A stretch of DNA of 39,969 bases from contig JAKOSN010000019.1 of assembly GCA_029777335.1 (NCBI GenBank), positions 1 to 39,969 on the forward strand, in the 5' to 3' direction. This document shows, one piece after another, positions 25,997-33,657 of this stretch; within the stretch, counting starts at the first letter, position 1; each line of letters opens with the position of its first letter. This DNA comes from Planctomycetota bacterium (GTDB taxonomy: Bacteria; Planctomycetota; Planctomycetia; Gemmatales; Gemmataceae). The notes under the pieces are model-generated. The model was given only the letters and a program-made list of their open reading frames with translations, made no database searches and was not told the DNA's origin. Made by a program: the position numbers and the translations under genes.

Positions 25997-26014
25997 CCAC
26001 CCGAGAGAGGGTGG
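25997..26014 (+). terminator. Stem-loop after the subtilase gene
   Basis: CCACCC / GGGTGG with a six-base loop, 27 bases after the stop codon, followed by G-rich rather than T-rich sequence. It is a candidate transcription stop separating the subtilase from rpsO. Confidence 0.35.
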
Positions 26015-26067
26015 GGGCGCCTCGGCCCTGCGTTGGCTTCTCCAGACCTGGAAAAGTGTTTTCACTC

Positions 26068-26095
26068 TTGCAATCTGTTTGGGGATTGCTAGGAT
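26068..26095 (+). promoter_or_regulatory. Promoter candidate for rpsO-pnp
   Basis: TTGCAA (26068-26073) and TAGGAT (26090-26095) are spaced by 16 bases, and the -10 is preceded by TGC, an extended -10. Each hexamer matches consensus at four of six positions. It lies in the most AT-rich stretch of the local intergenic region, 85 bases before the rpsO ATG, leaving a leader long enough for regulation. Confidence 0.45.
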
Positions 26096-26180
26096 TTTTC
26101 TTGTCAACAGGTGTGTAAGAGTTTTGTGTTCAGGCAGGAGAAGGCTCAAGGCGGAGAAAGATAGGACCGAGAGGATCGAG

Positions 26181-26450
26181 ATGGCAATTACCAAGGACCG
26201 CAAAACGCAAATCATCGACCAGTTCCGGTTGGATCCCAATGATACGGGATCGCCGGAGGTGCAAATCGCGTTGCTCACCGCTCGCATCAACGAGTTGCAT
26301 GAGCACATGCGGCTGCACAAGAAAGACCACGCGAGCCGTCGTGGCCTGCTGAAGATGGTCAGCAAGCGGTCTGGCTTGTTGGCCTACCTTCGCAACAAGG
26401 ATCGCAGTCGTTACACGAAGGTGATCGGCCAGCTAGGCCTGCGTAAGTAA
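26181..26450 (+). CDS. rpsO: 30S ribosomal protein S15
   Basis: The product has 89 residues, the universal length. S15 binds the 16S rRNA central domain early in 30S assembly. The sequence follows the family throughout: an N-terminal helix, then [39 protein letters not shown] (rRNA-contacting block), and [23 protein letters not shown] at the end. AGAGG lies 6 bases before ATG 26181; the longer upstream frame is not needed. It is followed by a long stem-loop and then pnp, the order conserved in many bacteria. Confidence 0.98.
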   Translation: MAITKDRKTQIIDQFRLDPNDTGSPEVQIALLTARINELHEHMRLHKKDHASRRGLLKMVSKRSGLLAYLRNKDRSRYTKVIGQLGLRK

Positions 26451-26543
26451 CCCTCGGCGACCACTCGTGTCGAGGCGAGTTCCCTTCTCTCCCAGGCTCG
26501 GCACGGCTGGCGCCTCGCTCCTGCGGTTTCTCAGAACCAGAGC

Positions 26544-26579
26544 CATTCTCCGCCCGTTGGGATGAACGGGTGGAGAATG
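26544..26579 (+). promoter_or_regulatory. Long stem-loop in the rpsO-pnp intercistronic region
   Basis: A 15-bp stem (left arm 26544-26558, right arm 26565-26579) with one G-U wobble and a six-base loop GGGATG, followed by TTTCTGG. It lies 54 bases before the pnp GTG. In enterobacteria this gap holds the rpsO terminator/attenuator and the RNase III site through which PNPase represses its own synthesis (established for E. coli). The same double role is inferred here from position and structure only. Confidence 0.65.
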
Positions 26580-26632
26580 TTTCTGGTGTTCGTTCCTGCC
26601 CACCCTCCCTGCCGGTACTGTGAGGTTTAACC

Positions 26633-28867
26633 GTGCAGGTCTTTCGCGTCGAACGTCAACTCGGATCGTCAACACTCTTCCTCGAAACCGGAAAACTCGC
26701 CAAACAAGCGCACGGGGCGGTGGTCGTCGGCTACGGCGATACCATGGTACTGGTCGCTGCCGTTGAGGGCGAGGAGGATTCCGGCCGCGATTTCTTTCCC
26801 CTCACTGTCGATTATCGGGAAAAGACCTACGCCGCGGGGAAGTTTCCGGGCGGCTTCATCAAACGGGAAGGGCGCCCGAGCAACAAGGAAATTCTGACTG
26901 CCCGCCTCACCGATCGTCCCATCCGGCCGCTCTTCCCGGCGAACTATTTCCGCGAAGTGCAGGTGATGGCGTCGACGCTGTCGGCGGACCGCGAGAACGA
27001 CCCAGACATCCTGTGCATGATCGGGGCCAGTGCAGCGCTCCATATCTCGCCCATTCCGTTCCTGCAACCCACGGGAAGCGCGCGCATTGGACGCATCAAC
27101 GGCGAACTGGTCTTCTTCCCCACCCAGCAACAGCTCGAAGATAGCGATCTCGACCTGGTCGTTTCCGGGACACGCTCGGCCATTACCATGATCGAGGGCT
27201 TTGCGCGCGAGATGCCCGAAGACCAGATGCTGGAAGCGATCCTTGCGGGGCAAAAACAGATCGCCCTAGTGGTGGAACTGATCGAGGAACTCCGCCACAA
27301 GATGGGGCTTCCCCCCAAGGAGATTCCTCCGGTACCTTCCAGTCCGTTGTACGAGACGATTCACGCAAAGTACTACGACGAGTTCCGCCAACGGAAGCAG
27401 ACTCCAGGGAAGGCCGATCGCGCCGCCGCCATCAAGGAACTCAAGGAACGCGTCTTGAAGGACTTTGAGCCCAGGGAGGGCGCTGCTGCCGAGTACACTC
27501 CCGCGCAAGTTTCGGCCGCCTTTAGCCATCTGGAAGAACGGGTCGTGCGCGACCTCACGCTGGAAGGCAAACGCATCGATGGCCGGTCGCTCAAGCAGAT
27601 CCGCCCCATCACCTGTGAGGTGGGGGTGTTGCCGCGAACCCACGGCTCCGCCATCTTTCAGCGCGGCGAAACGCAGGCGCTGGTCACGACCACGCTCGGA
27701 ACCACCAGCGACGAACAACGCGTGGATGGCCTGGGCGAGGAATACAGCAAGAAGTTCATGCTTGATTACAACTTCCCGCCCTTTAGCGTTGGCGAATGTC
27801 GGCCCATTCGTGGACCGGGGCGTCGCGAGATCGGCCATGGAGCCCTGGCGGAACGCAGTCTGAAAGCCGTCATTCCCGATGTGGAGAGCTTCCCGTACAC
27901 CATCCGCGTGGTCAGCGATATCCTTGAGTCCAATGGCTCCTCCAGCATGGCTTCAGTCTGTGGCGGGACGCTGTCCCTCATGGATGCCGGGGTGCCCATC
28001 ACCGATCCGGTCGCGGGCATCTCGATCGGATTGGTCAAGGAAGGCGAGCGCTTTGTGTTGATGACTGACATCATGGGGGATGAGGATCACTACGGCGACA
28101 TGGATTTCAAGATCGCCGGCACCGGACGTGGGATAACAGGCATTCAGCTCGATCTCAAGATCGACGGCATCAACGCGGAGATTATCCAGGCCACGCTCGA
28201 GCAGTCGCGCGAAGCACGGCGCGACATACTCCGCTCCATGCTGGGTACCTTGCGGCAGCCGCGCTCCGGGATTAGCACCTATGCTCCCCGACTGCTCACC
28301 GTGCAGATCAACCCCGAGAAAATTGGTCTGCTCATCGGGCCCGGCGGCAAGACGATCAAGGGAATTCAGGAATCAACCGGGGCCAAGATCGACATTGAGG
28401 ACGATGGGACGGTCTACATCTCTCACTCGGAGTCCGCCGGAGCCGAGGCGGCTCGCCTGAAGGTGGAGGCGATCACCGAGGAAGTGCGCGTGGGTCGGGT
28501 CTACGAGGGGAAGGTGACGTCGATCAAGGATTTCGGGGCGTTCATCGAGATTTTGCCCGGCCGCGACGGGCTTTGCCACATCAGCGAACTGGACGACAAG
28601 TACGTGGGCAAGGTGGACGATGTGGTCAAGGTCGGGGATCGCATTCAGGTCAAGGTGATCGCCATCGACGAACACGATCGGGTCAAGTTGTCGCGCAAGG
28701 TGCTGCTCCGTGAGGCGGCTGCCAAGGAAGGAGGCGGAGACACCGAGGCTCCCCCTCCAGCGGAGGAGCCGCGCCGACCCCCGCAACAACCGCGTCGCCA
28801 GTCCGATCAGCCGCGCGGCCCCCGTGGAGGCGGTGAGGAGGGCCGGCGCGGGGATCGCCGTCATTGA
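26633..28867 (+). CDS. pnp: Polyribonucleotide nucleotidyltransferase (PNPase)
   Basis: The product has 744 residues. It is a 3'-5' phosphorolytic exoribonuclease of mRNA decay, acting as a trimer in the cytoplasm. Two RNase PH cores (about 1-215 and 310-545) flank an all-helical linker; the second core shows the catalytic region TDIMGDEDHYGDMDFK. The KH domain has GPGGK at 569-573 (IGLLIGPGGKTIKGIQ) and the S1 domain starts near 622 (VYEGKVTSIKDFGAFIEI). A Pro/Arg/Gln-rich tail (about 697-744) extends beyond the E. coli length and may be a disordered RNA- or protein-binding segment. The GTG start is preceded by GAGG 7 bases upstream. It is probably transcribed with rpsO and controlled through the stem-loop between them. 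Confidence 0.98.
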   Translation: MQVFRVERQLGSSTLFLETGKLAKQAHGAVVVGYGDTMVLVAAVEGEEDSGRDFFPLTVDYREKTYAAGKFPGGFIKREGRPSNKEILTARLTDRPIRPLFPANYFREVQVMASTLSADRENDPDILCMIGASAALHISPIPFLQPTGSARIGRINGELVFFPTQQQLEDSDLDLVVSGTRSAITMIEGFAREMPEDQMLEAILAGQKQIALVVELIEELRHKMGLPPKEIPPVPSSPLYETIHAKYYDEFRQRKQTPGKADRAAAIKELKERVLKDFEPREGAAAEYTPAQVSAAFSHLEERVVRDLTLEGKRIDGRSLKQIRPITCEVGVLPRTHGSAIFQRGETQALVTTTLGTTSDEQRVDGLGEEYSKKFMLDYNFPPFSVGECRPIRGPGRREIGHGALAERSLKAVIPDVESFPYTIRVVSDILESNGSSSMASVCGGTLSLMDAGVPITDPVAGISIGLVKEGERFVLMTDIMGDEDHYGDMDFKIAGTGRGITGIQLDLKIDGINAEIIQATLEQSREARRDILRSMLGTLRQPRSGISTYAPRLLTVQINPEKIGLLIGPGGKTIKGIQESTGAKIDIEDDGTVYISHSESAGAEAARLKVEAITEEVRVGRVYEGKVTSIKDFGAFIEILPGRDGLCHISELDDKYVGKVDDVVKVGDRIQVKVIAIDEHDRVKLSRKVLLREAAAKEGGGDTEAPPPAEEPRRPPQQPRRQSDQPRGPRGGGEEGRRGDRRH

Positions 28868-28877
28868 GCCCATTTCT

Positions 28878-28907
28878 GGGTGAGCCGGAGGTCTCTCCGG
28901 CTCACCC
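28878..28907 (+). terminator. Very strong stem-loop after pnp
   Basis: A perfect 13-bp stem (28878-28890 with 28895-28907) closed by the tetraloop GTCT, starting 10 bases after the pnp stop and followed by GTCTTATCC. The tail is only moderately T-rich. Likely a terminator or 3'-stabilising structure; the next kinase gene begins just 18 bases later, so its expression probably depends on read-through or a start within this region. Confidence 0.6.
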
Positions 28908-28925
28908 GTCTTATCCGGGGCTGAC

Positions 28926-29672
28926 ATGGCGAACGACCAGTACACGGAACTGGCCGAGCTGGCCGGCAGTTTCATCCACGAAATCAAGAACCACATCAGT
29001 ACGCTTGGCCTGCATCTGCAGCTGCTTGCCGAGGATTTTCAGGATGCGCACTCGCAGCGCGAGAAGCGTGCCTACCAGCGCATTCAGCGCCTGCAGGGTG
29101 AATGTCAGCGGCTTGTCGAGGTTTCCAACGATTTTCTTCGCTTTGCTCGCATCAATGAGCTGGAGAGTGTTCCGTGTGATCTGGCTCTTTTGATTGAGGA
29201 ACTGATCGACTTCTTCGGGCCGACCGCACGCCACGATAACATCGAAATCAAGAACTACGTCCCTTCCGATCTCCCCCCGGTTTTGCTGGATCGGGCTTTG
29301 TTCAAACAGGCGTTGTTGAATTTGCTGATCAACGCGCAGCAGGCGATGCCGACAGGCGGCGAACTGATCATCCAGGCAACGCGGGAGAAATCGGGACATG
29401 CTGCGGATCCCGCCACGATCTGTTTAAGCCTGATCGATACCGGGAAAGGGATGCCGCCCGAGGTTCTGGACCGGATCTTTCGGCCCTTCTTTTCCACGCG
29501 CGTCGGGGGGACGGGACTTGGGCTGGCAACCACGCGGCGCATTGTGGAGGCCCACGGAGGGACGATCGAGGTCCAGAGCACCGTGGGGTGTGGCACGCGG
29601 TTCGCCATCCGTTTGCCGGTGTATACCGGGCCCGCTTCCCTCACGGCTGCCCCCGCGACCACTTCCCCGTGA
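28926..29672 (+). CDS. Soluble sensor-less histidine kinase
   Basis: The product has 248 residues with no membrane segment and no N-terminal sensor. It opens almost at once with the dimerisation helix and phospho-acceptor H18 in FIHEIKNHISTLGLHLQLL (the usual Pro after Asn is His here). A HATPase follows with the N-box ALLNLLINAQQAMP, G1 DTGKGMPPEV, F-box FRPFFST and G2 GGTGLGLATTRRIVEAHGG. It resembles the NtrB-like class in length and box spacing. The partner receiver is not adjacent, so it is an orphan; the signal may come through a protein partner. The ribosome site is weak (GGGG before CTGAC). Position directly after the pnp hairpin suggests partial co-transcription with pnp. Confidence 0.9.
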   Translation: MANDQYTELAELAGSFIHEIKNHISTLGLHLQLLAEDFQDAHSQREKRAYQRIQRLQGECQRLVEVSNDFLRFARINELESVPCDLALLIEELIDFFGPTARHDNIEIKNYVPSDLPPVLLDRALFKQALLNLLINAQQAMPTGGELIIQATREKSGHAADPATICLSLIDTGKGMPPEVLDRIFRPFFSTRVGGTGLGLATTRRIVEAHGGTIEVQSTVGCGTRFAIRLPVYTGPASLTAAPATTSP

Positions 29673-29678
29673 AGCGGC

Positions 29679-29721
29679 AAAAAGCAAGAGCCGTCCCGAG
29701 AGGAATTCCTCCCGGGACGGC
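29679..29721 (-). terminator. Terminator of the pseudokinase gene, shared with the convergent kinase gene
   Basis: A 9-bp stem (GCCGTCCCG / CGGGACGGC) continues after one mismatch into GAGG / CCTC with loop AATT (29690-29721). On the minus strand it is followed by a T-run (complement of the five A at 29679-29683), a proper Rho-independent signal 22 bases after the minus-strand stop. It may also stop plus-strand transcripts, but without a T-run. Confidence 0.65.
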
Positions 29722-29742
29722 CCGCTACGAGCTACCACTGGA

Positions 29743-31203
29743 CTAGAACTTGATAAAGTTGGCCGCCAAAAAGGCCAGGGCGCCCGTCACCAGCATCAGG
29801 AGGGCTATGCCAACCGGTCCGATATTCAAGCCTTTCCGGCCCGTATCCGTGGGGGCCTGCGTCGGCGCGGTTGGTTGAGCGGCAGGAGCGGAGTTCGCCG
29901 GGGCGGTCTCCGGCGGGGTAGGACGAGCCGATTGCGGGCGAAGTTGACGCAGTGCGTCCTGAGCACTCCCGATCGTGCGCGTCGCTGGGGCACGTGGAGG
30001 AGCAGTGGGCGCCGGAGCGCTGGCAGAAGCTGGATTTGCTTTTTGCGTCCCCTGGGCGCTGGGCGAGACTGGTGGCAGCGGAGTGGGATTGCCCGGTGCG
30101 GTCGCTGGTTGACGCGGGGGCAACGGAATGCGGCCCATGCGCTGTCCCGGGCGAGCCTGGTTCGCTCCCGCGCCGGCGGCAAAGGGACGCAACGCTTCCA
30201 TCACCTCCCCACAGTTGGCGTATCGATCCTCCGGGCGCTTCTTCATCAACCGTTCGACCACCTCGACCAGGCCATCCGGGGTCTCGGGGGCGAGATCCTT
30301 CAGCGAATCCGGCTGCTTGTGTTGATGACACATCATCTTCTCGACCGCCGTTCCATCCGGGAACGGATAGCGCCCGGTCAGACAGAAGTAGAGCGAGCAC
30401 CCCAGACTGTACTGGTCCCCGATGGGGGTCAGGTTGGTCGGATCCATGATGCTCTCTGGACTGGCACAATCCAGACCGCTATTGACCGAGTTCGCGGTGG
30501 ACATCGTATCGACCAGCGATTCCCCCTCAGTTTCCGCGAGCAGACAACCGATGCCAAAATCGAGGATCTTGATGTGGCCGTCCGGGCTCACCATCAAGTT
30601 GGAGGGCTTGAGCAAGCCGTGGAAGAGTTCCTGCTGATGGCACTGATACAACCCCTCGGCGGTTTGCATTCCGTAGAGAGCGGCTTGCTCGGGCGAAAGT
30701 TTGCCCTTGGCCTGAACCACCTTCTCAAGCGATTCACCCTCAACGAAGGGCCAGGCGAGGTAATGCATGCCTCCTGAGGTACCCACGTCGACAAACGGCA
30801 CCACGGAGGGATGCTGACACTGTTCGAAGGCTCGCACCTTACGCCGGGCAATGCGCACATTCCACATACTGCGGCGAGGGAGCACTTTCACCGCATACCA
30901 CTTGCCGTCGGTCTTGGAACTCGCCTTGTAGACCGTGCCCATGCTGCCCACTCCAAGAGCGTCCATCAGGGTGAACGGTCCAAGTACAAAATTCTGGGTC
31001 TTCCCTTGCAGCAGGCGTTCGGTCTGAAAGGCAGTCAGGATCCCCTGGCTGACCAGGTAATCGGCAAGCGCCGGCGGTTCAGCGCCAGGGTTCTTGTTGA
31101 GAAATTCCCCGACCACCTGGTCTAGCTGTCCGCGGTCGATGAGATTGCTCCGGCGGAGATCCCAAACAAACCATTCGCAGGCTCCGAGGTCGGTCTGCAA
31201 CAT
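29743..31203 (-). CDS. Ser/Thr protein kinase homologue lacking the catalytic Asp (probable pseudokinase)
   Basis: The product has 486 residues. The N-terminus (1-72) is the short helical lead seen before planctomycete kinases (LVSQGILTAFQTERLLQG). The kinase fold covers about 76-345: Gly loop GVGSMG (84-89), ATP Lys K106 (YAVKVLP), DFG at 215-217 and SPE in the activation segment. The catalytic loop, however, reads FHGLLKPSNL: H195-G196-L197 replaces HRD, so the base Asp is Leu. The DNA confirms this (TTG codon). A long Pro/Ala-rich linker leads to one C-terminal membrane helix (about 460-480, IALLMLVTGALAFLAA). ATP binding may persist, and a scaffolding or allosteric role is inferred. A proper terminator follows. 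ATG 31203 has AAGGA about 10 bases upstream. Confidence 0.9.
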   Translation of the reverse strand: MLQTDLGACEWFVWDLRRSNLIDRGQLDQVVGEFLNKNPGAEPPALADYLVSQGILTAFQTERLLQGKTQNFVLGPFTLMDALGVGSMGTVYKASSKTDGKWYAVKVLPRRSMWNVRIARRKVRAFEQCQHPSVVPFVDVGTSGGMHYLAWPFVEGESLEKVVQAKGKLSPEQAALYGMQTAEGLYQCHQQELFHGLLKPSNLMVSPDGHIKILDFGIGCLLAETEGESLVDTMSTANSVNSGLDCASPESIMDPTNLTPIGDQYSLGCSLYFCLTGRYPFPDGTAVEKMMCHQHKQPDSLKDLAPETPDGLVEVVERLMKKRPEDRYANCGEVMEALRPFAAGAGANQARPGQRMGRIPLPPRQPATAPGNPTPLPPVSPSAQGTQKANPASASAPAPTAPPRAPATRTIGSAQDALRQLRPQSARPTPPETAPANSAPAAQPTAPTQAPTDTGRKGLNIGPVGIALLMLVTGALAFLAANFIKF

Positions 31204-31317
31204 AGCCTCAGCATCCTTTATGCGTTAACAGGTCCGGCGCGGAGCAGGAGCCCGACGCCAATGCATCCACCACGATTGCTCGAGCTTGAGAGGAGGGCTG
31301 AAACCCAGGAGGGGAGG

Positions 31318-31337
31318 GCAGTTCGAGAGAGAACTGC
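31318..31337. repeat. 7-bp inverted repeat upstream of the pseudokinase gene
   Basis: GCAGTTC / GAACTGC, loop GAGAGA, in the 265-base gap between aat and the pseudokinase gene (both minus strand). It lies about 115 bases upstream of the kinase start. It could be an operator or the end of the aat transcript; nothing else recognisable is in this gap. Confidence 0.3.
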
Positions 31338-31468
31338 GGCCTGGAGGTTCGAGCCTCTACGCAAAGGATGGAACACAAATCCGGTACTGTCAACCAACTC
31401 CCGGTGGTGGGTAGGATCGGCGAAATTGGTCCGTCGCAATCACCGATCAACAACGATTCTGTGCGCGA

Positions 31469-32116
31469 TTATCGAAAGGTGACTGGAGCGGCCAGAGCCT
31501 GACGCAATCGCTCCAAATAGATATGTCGAGGGATGTTGCGCCCGCCCAGAGAAGCAGTGTGCCTGGTCAGCACCTGGAGATCGAAGAGGGTGTAGCCACG
31601 CTGGCGCAGATGCTCCACCAGCTTGACCAGGGCAATCTTGGAGGCGTCGCGGCGGCGCGAGAACATCGACTCGCCGGCAAAGAACGCTCCGAGGGCCACC
31701 CCGTAAATGCCCCCGATGAGGTTCTCGTCCTGCCATACTTCCAGGCTGTGGGCATAACCCTCGCGATGCAGCTGGATATAGGCCGCTCGCATCTCCGTGG
31801 TGATCCAGGTCGCCGTGTCCGGTCGCTCGGCACATCCCCGAATGACCGCCGGACAATCCTGATCGAGAGTCCACTGAGAGACCGAGGAACGCAGCGTTCT
31901 TTGCAGGCGACGAGAGATGTGCAATTCGTTCAATTCAAGGATGGCTCGCGGATCAGGGGACCACCACAAAACCGGATCTCCCTCGCTGTACCAGGGAAAG
32001 ACACCCTTGCGATATCCTTCGAGCAGCCGGGCAGTCGTGAGTGTGCCCCCAACGGCAACCAGTCCGATCTCGTCGGCGCGCTCGGGATCCAGGATGGGGG
32101 AACGCCAGAACCACAT
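31469..32116 (-). CDS. aat: Leucyl/phenylalanyl-tRNA-protein transferase
   Basis: The product has 215 residues from ATG 32116 (E. coli Aat is 234). The enzyme adds Leu or Phe from aminoacyl-tRNA to proteins with N-terminal Arg or Lys, marking them for ClpS/ClpAP in the N-degron pathway. Marks are GLVAVGGTLTTARLLEGYR, KGVFPWYSEGDPVLWWSPDP, YAHSLEVWQDENLIGGIYGV, and the C-terminal SMFSRRRDASKIALVKLVEHL. ATG 32116 has no strong ribosome site; longer in-frame starts upstream would overlap the divergent sulfatase gene and add non-conserved sequence. ClpS/ClpA are not in the window. Confidence 0.95.
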   Translation of the reverse strand: MWFWRSPILDPERADEIGLVAVGGTLTTARLLEGYRKGVFPWYSEGDPVLWWSPDPRAILELNELHISRRLQRTLRSSVSQWTLDQDCPAVIRGCAERPDTATWITTEMRAAYIQLHREGYAHSLEVWQDENLIGGIYGVALGAFFAGESMFSRRRDASKIALVKLVEHLRQRGYTLFDLQVLTRHTASLGGRNIPRHIYLERLRQALAAPVTFR

Positions 32117-32141
32117 GGGAATGCCGGAACCTTCCGATCGG

Positions 32142-32172
32142 TTGTGGACATCGCAGCGTCTCTCGTCATAAT
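32142..32172 (+). promoter_or_regulatory. Weak promoter candidate for the sulfatase pair
   Basis: TTGTGG (32142-32147) and CATAAT (32167-32172) are spaced by 19 bases, longer than ideal, and end 47 bases before the first sulfatase ATG in the divergent aat-sulfatase gap. Confidence 0.2.
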
Positions 32173-32219
32173 GAAACCCGACATCAACTCCTCCTGTCAA
32201 CCCCCGCAGGGATGAGACC

Positions 32220-33620
32220 ATGAAACCGATCGGGATTCTCTGGACTGGCCTGGCTTTGCTCACCCTGGCTGCAAACGGTCGCGCCGCTGAGGCCAAACCG
32301 CTCAATGTCGTTGTGTTTCTCATCGATGATCTTGGCTGGACCGATTGCAGCTGTTATGGGAGCGATCTGAATCTCACCCCGAACATTGATCGGCTGGCCA
32401 GGGAGGGCATGCGCTTTACCCAGGCCTATGCGGCCTGCACCGTCTGTTCGCCGACGCGTGCTGCGCTGATGACCGGGAAATATCCGGCCCGTCTGCACCT
32501 GACCGACTGGATCCATGGGCACAAACGTCCCAATGCCAGATTGGCGATTCCGAAATGGACGGAGTATCTCCCGCTCGAGGAGGTTACTGTCGCCGAGGTG
32601 CTCAAGAAGGCGGGCTACGACACGGGGCACATCGGCAAGTGGCACCTGGGTGACACTCCCGAATACTGGCCGGACCGGCAGGGCTTCGACCTCAACCTGG
32701 GCGGAACGGGGAAAGGCCAACCGCCGAGCTATTTCAGCCCCTACAAGATACCCACGCTCAAGGATGGCCCTCCGGGAGAATACCTGACGGACCGCGAGGC
32801 TGCCGAGGCGGTGCGTTACCTGGAGAAGCATCGCGAGCGCCCCTTTTTCCTCTACATCCCCCATCACGCGGTTCACACTCCCTTGCAGGGAAAGAAAGAT
32901 CTGATCGCGAAGTTCGAGAAACGGCGCACCCCCCAGATGCGCCACACCAATCTCACCTATGCTGCGATGCTCGCCAGTGTGGATGATTCGGTGGGGCTGG
33001 TGCTGGCGAAACTGGAGGAGCTGAAACTCACCGAGCGCACTCTTGTCATTTTCACGGGCGACAATGGCGGATTGATTGGCGGGGCCAGGGCACGAGTCAC
33101 CACCAATGTTCCGCTGCGTGCCGGGAAAGGCTCGGCCTACGAGGGAGGGGTGCGCGTTCCTCTGATTATCCGGGGGCCGGGAGTGAAGGCAGGGACCGTG
33201 TGCCAGGAGCCTGTCATCACCATGGATCTCTTCGCCACGATCCTGGCGCTCGCTGGAAACAGGGGCGGGATCAAGAATGAGACGGGGTGTGATGGGATCA
33301 GTCTGGTGCCTCTCCTGCGGGATCCCACAGCGTCGCTGAAGCGGGACGCGATCTACTGGCACTATCCGCACTATCACCCCGGCGGAGCCACCCCCTACAG
33401 CGCCATTCGTGCCGGAGACTGGCGCCTGGTGGAGTTCTTCGAGGATAACCACGTTGAACTGTACAACTTGAAAGAGGATGTTGGCGAAAAGAAAGATCTG
33501 GCAAAGGTCCTGCCAGAGAAGGCGAAGACGCTCACTGCACAGCTGCACGCCTGGCGCAAGGCGGTGGGTGCCCAGTTGCCGACGCCAAATCCCAATTACA
33601 AGCCCGAGGCCAAACCGTGA
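32220..33620 (+). CDS. Exported sulfatase (S1 family, formylglycine type)
   Basis: The product has 466 residues. A signal peptide (WTGLALLTLAANGRA, cleavage near 23) is followed by the alkaline-phosphatase-like fold: N-terminal metal ligands in LIDDLGWTD (D36/D37), and the formylglycine site C76 in CSPTR followed by AALMTGKYPAR, which an FGE-type enzyme must oxidise. FTGDNGG later supplies further metal ligands. It cleaves sulfate esters, probably from sulfated polysaccharides, outside the cytoplasm; the substrate is unknown. AGGGA lies 7 bases before ATG 32220. The next sulfatase follows 37 bases later, so both are probably one transcript. Planctomycetes typically carry many such genes. Confidence 0.95.
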   Translation: MKPIGILWTGLALLTLAANGRAAEAKPLNVVVFLIDDLGWTDCSCYGSDLNLTPNIDRLAREGMRFTQAYAACTVCSPTRAALMTGKYPARLHLTDWIHGHKRPNARLAIPKWTEYLPLEEVTVAEVLKKAGYDTGHIGKWHLGDTPEYWPDRQGFDLNLGGTGKGQPPSYFSPYKIPTLKDGPPGEYLTDREAAEAVRYLEKHRERPFFLYIPHHAVHTPLQGKKDLIAKFEKRRTPQMRHTNLTYAAMLASVDDSVGLVLAKLEELKLTERTLVIFTGDNGGLIGGARARVTTNVPLRAGKGSAYEGGVRVPLIIRGPGVKAGTVCQEPVITMDLFATILALAGNRGGIKNETGCDGISLVPLLRDPTASLKRDAIYWHYPHYHPGGATPYSAIRAGDWRLVEFFEDNHVELYNLKEDVGEKKDLAKVLPEKAKTLTAQLHAWRKAVGAQLPTPNPNYKPEAKP

Positions 33621-33657
33621 TGACATCCACGTGTCTGCTCTCTCCGAGGATTCTCTG

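Noticed and set aside
31342..31362. A tRNA T-loop-like GGTTCGAGCC
   Set aside because: No matching acceptor stem, D-arm or anticodon arm can be folded around it on either strand.
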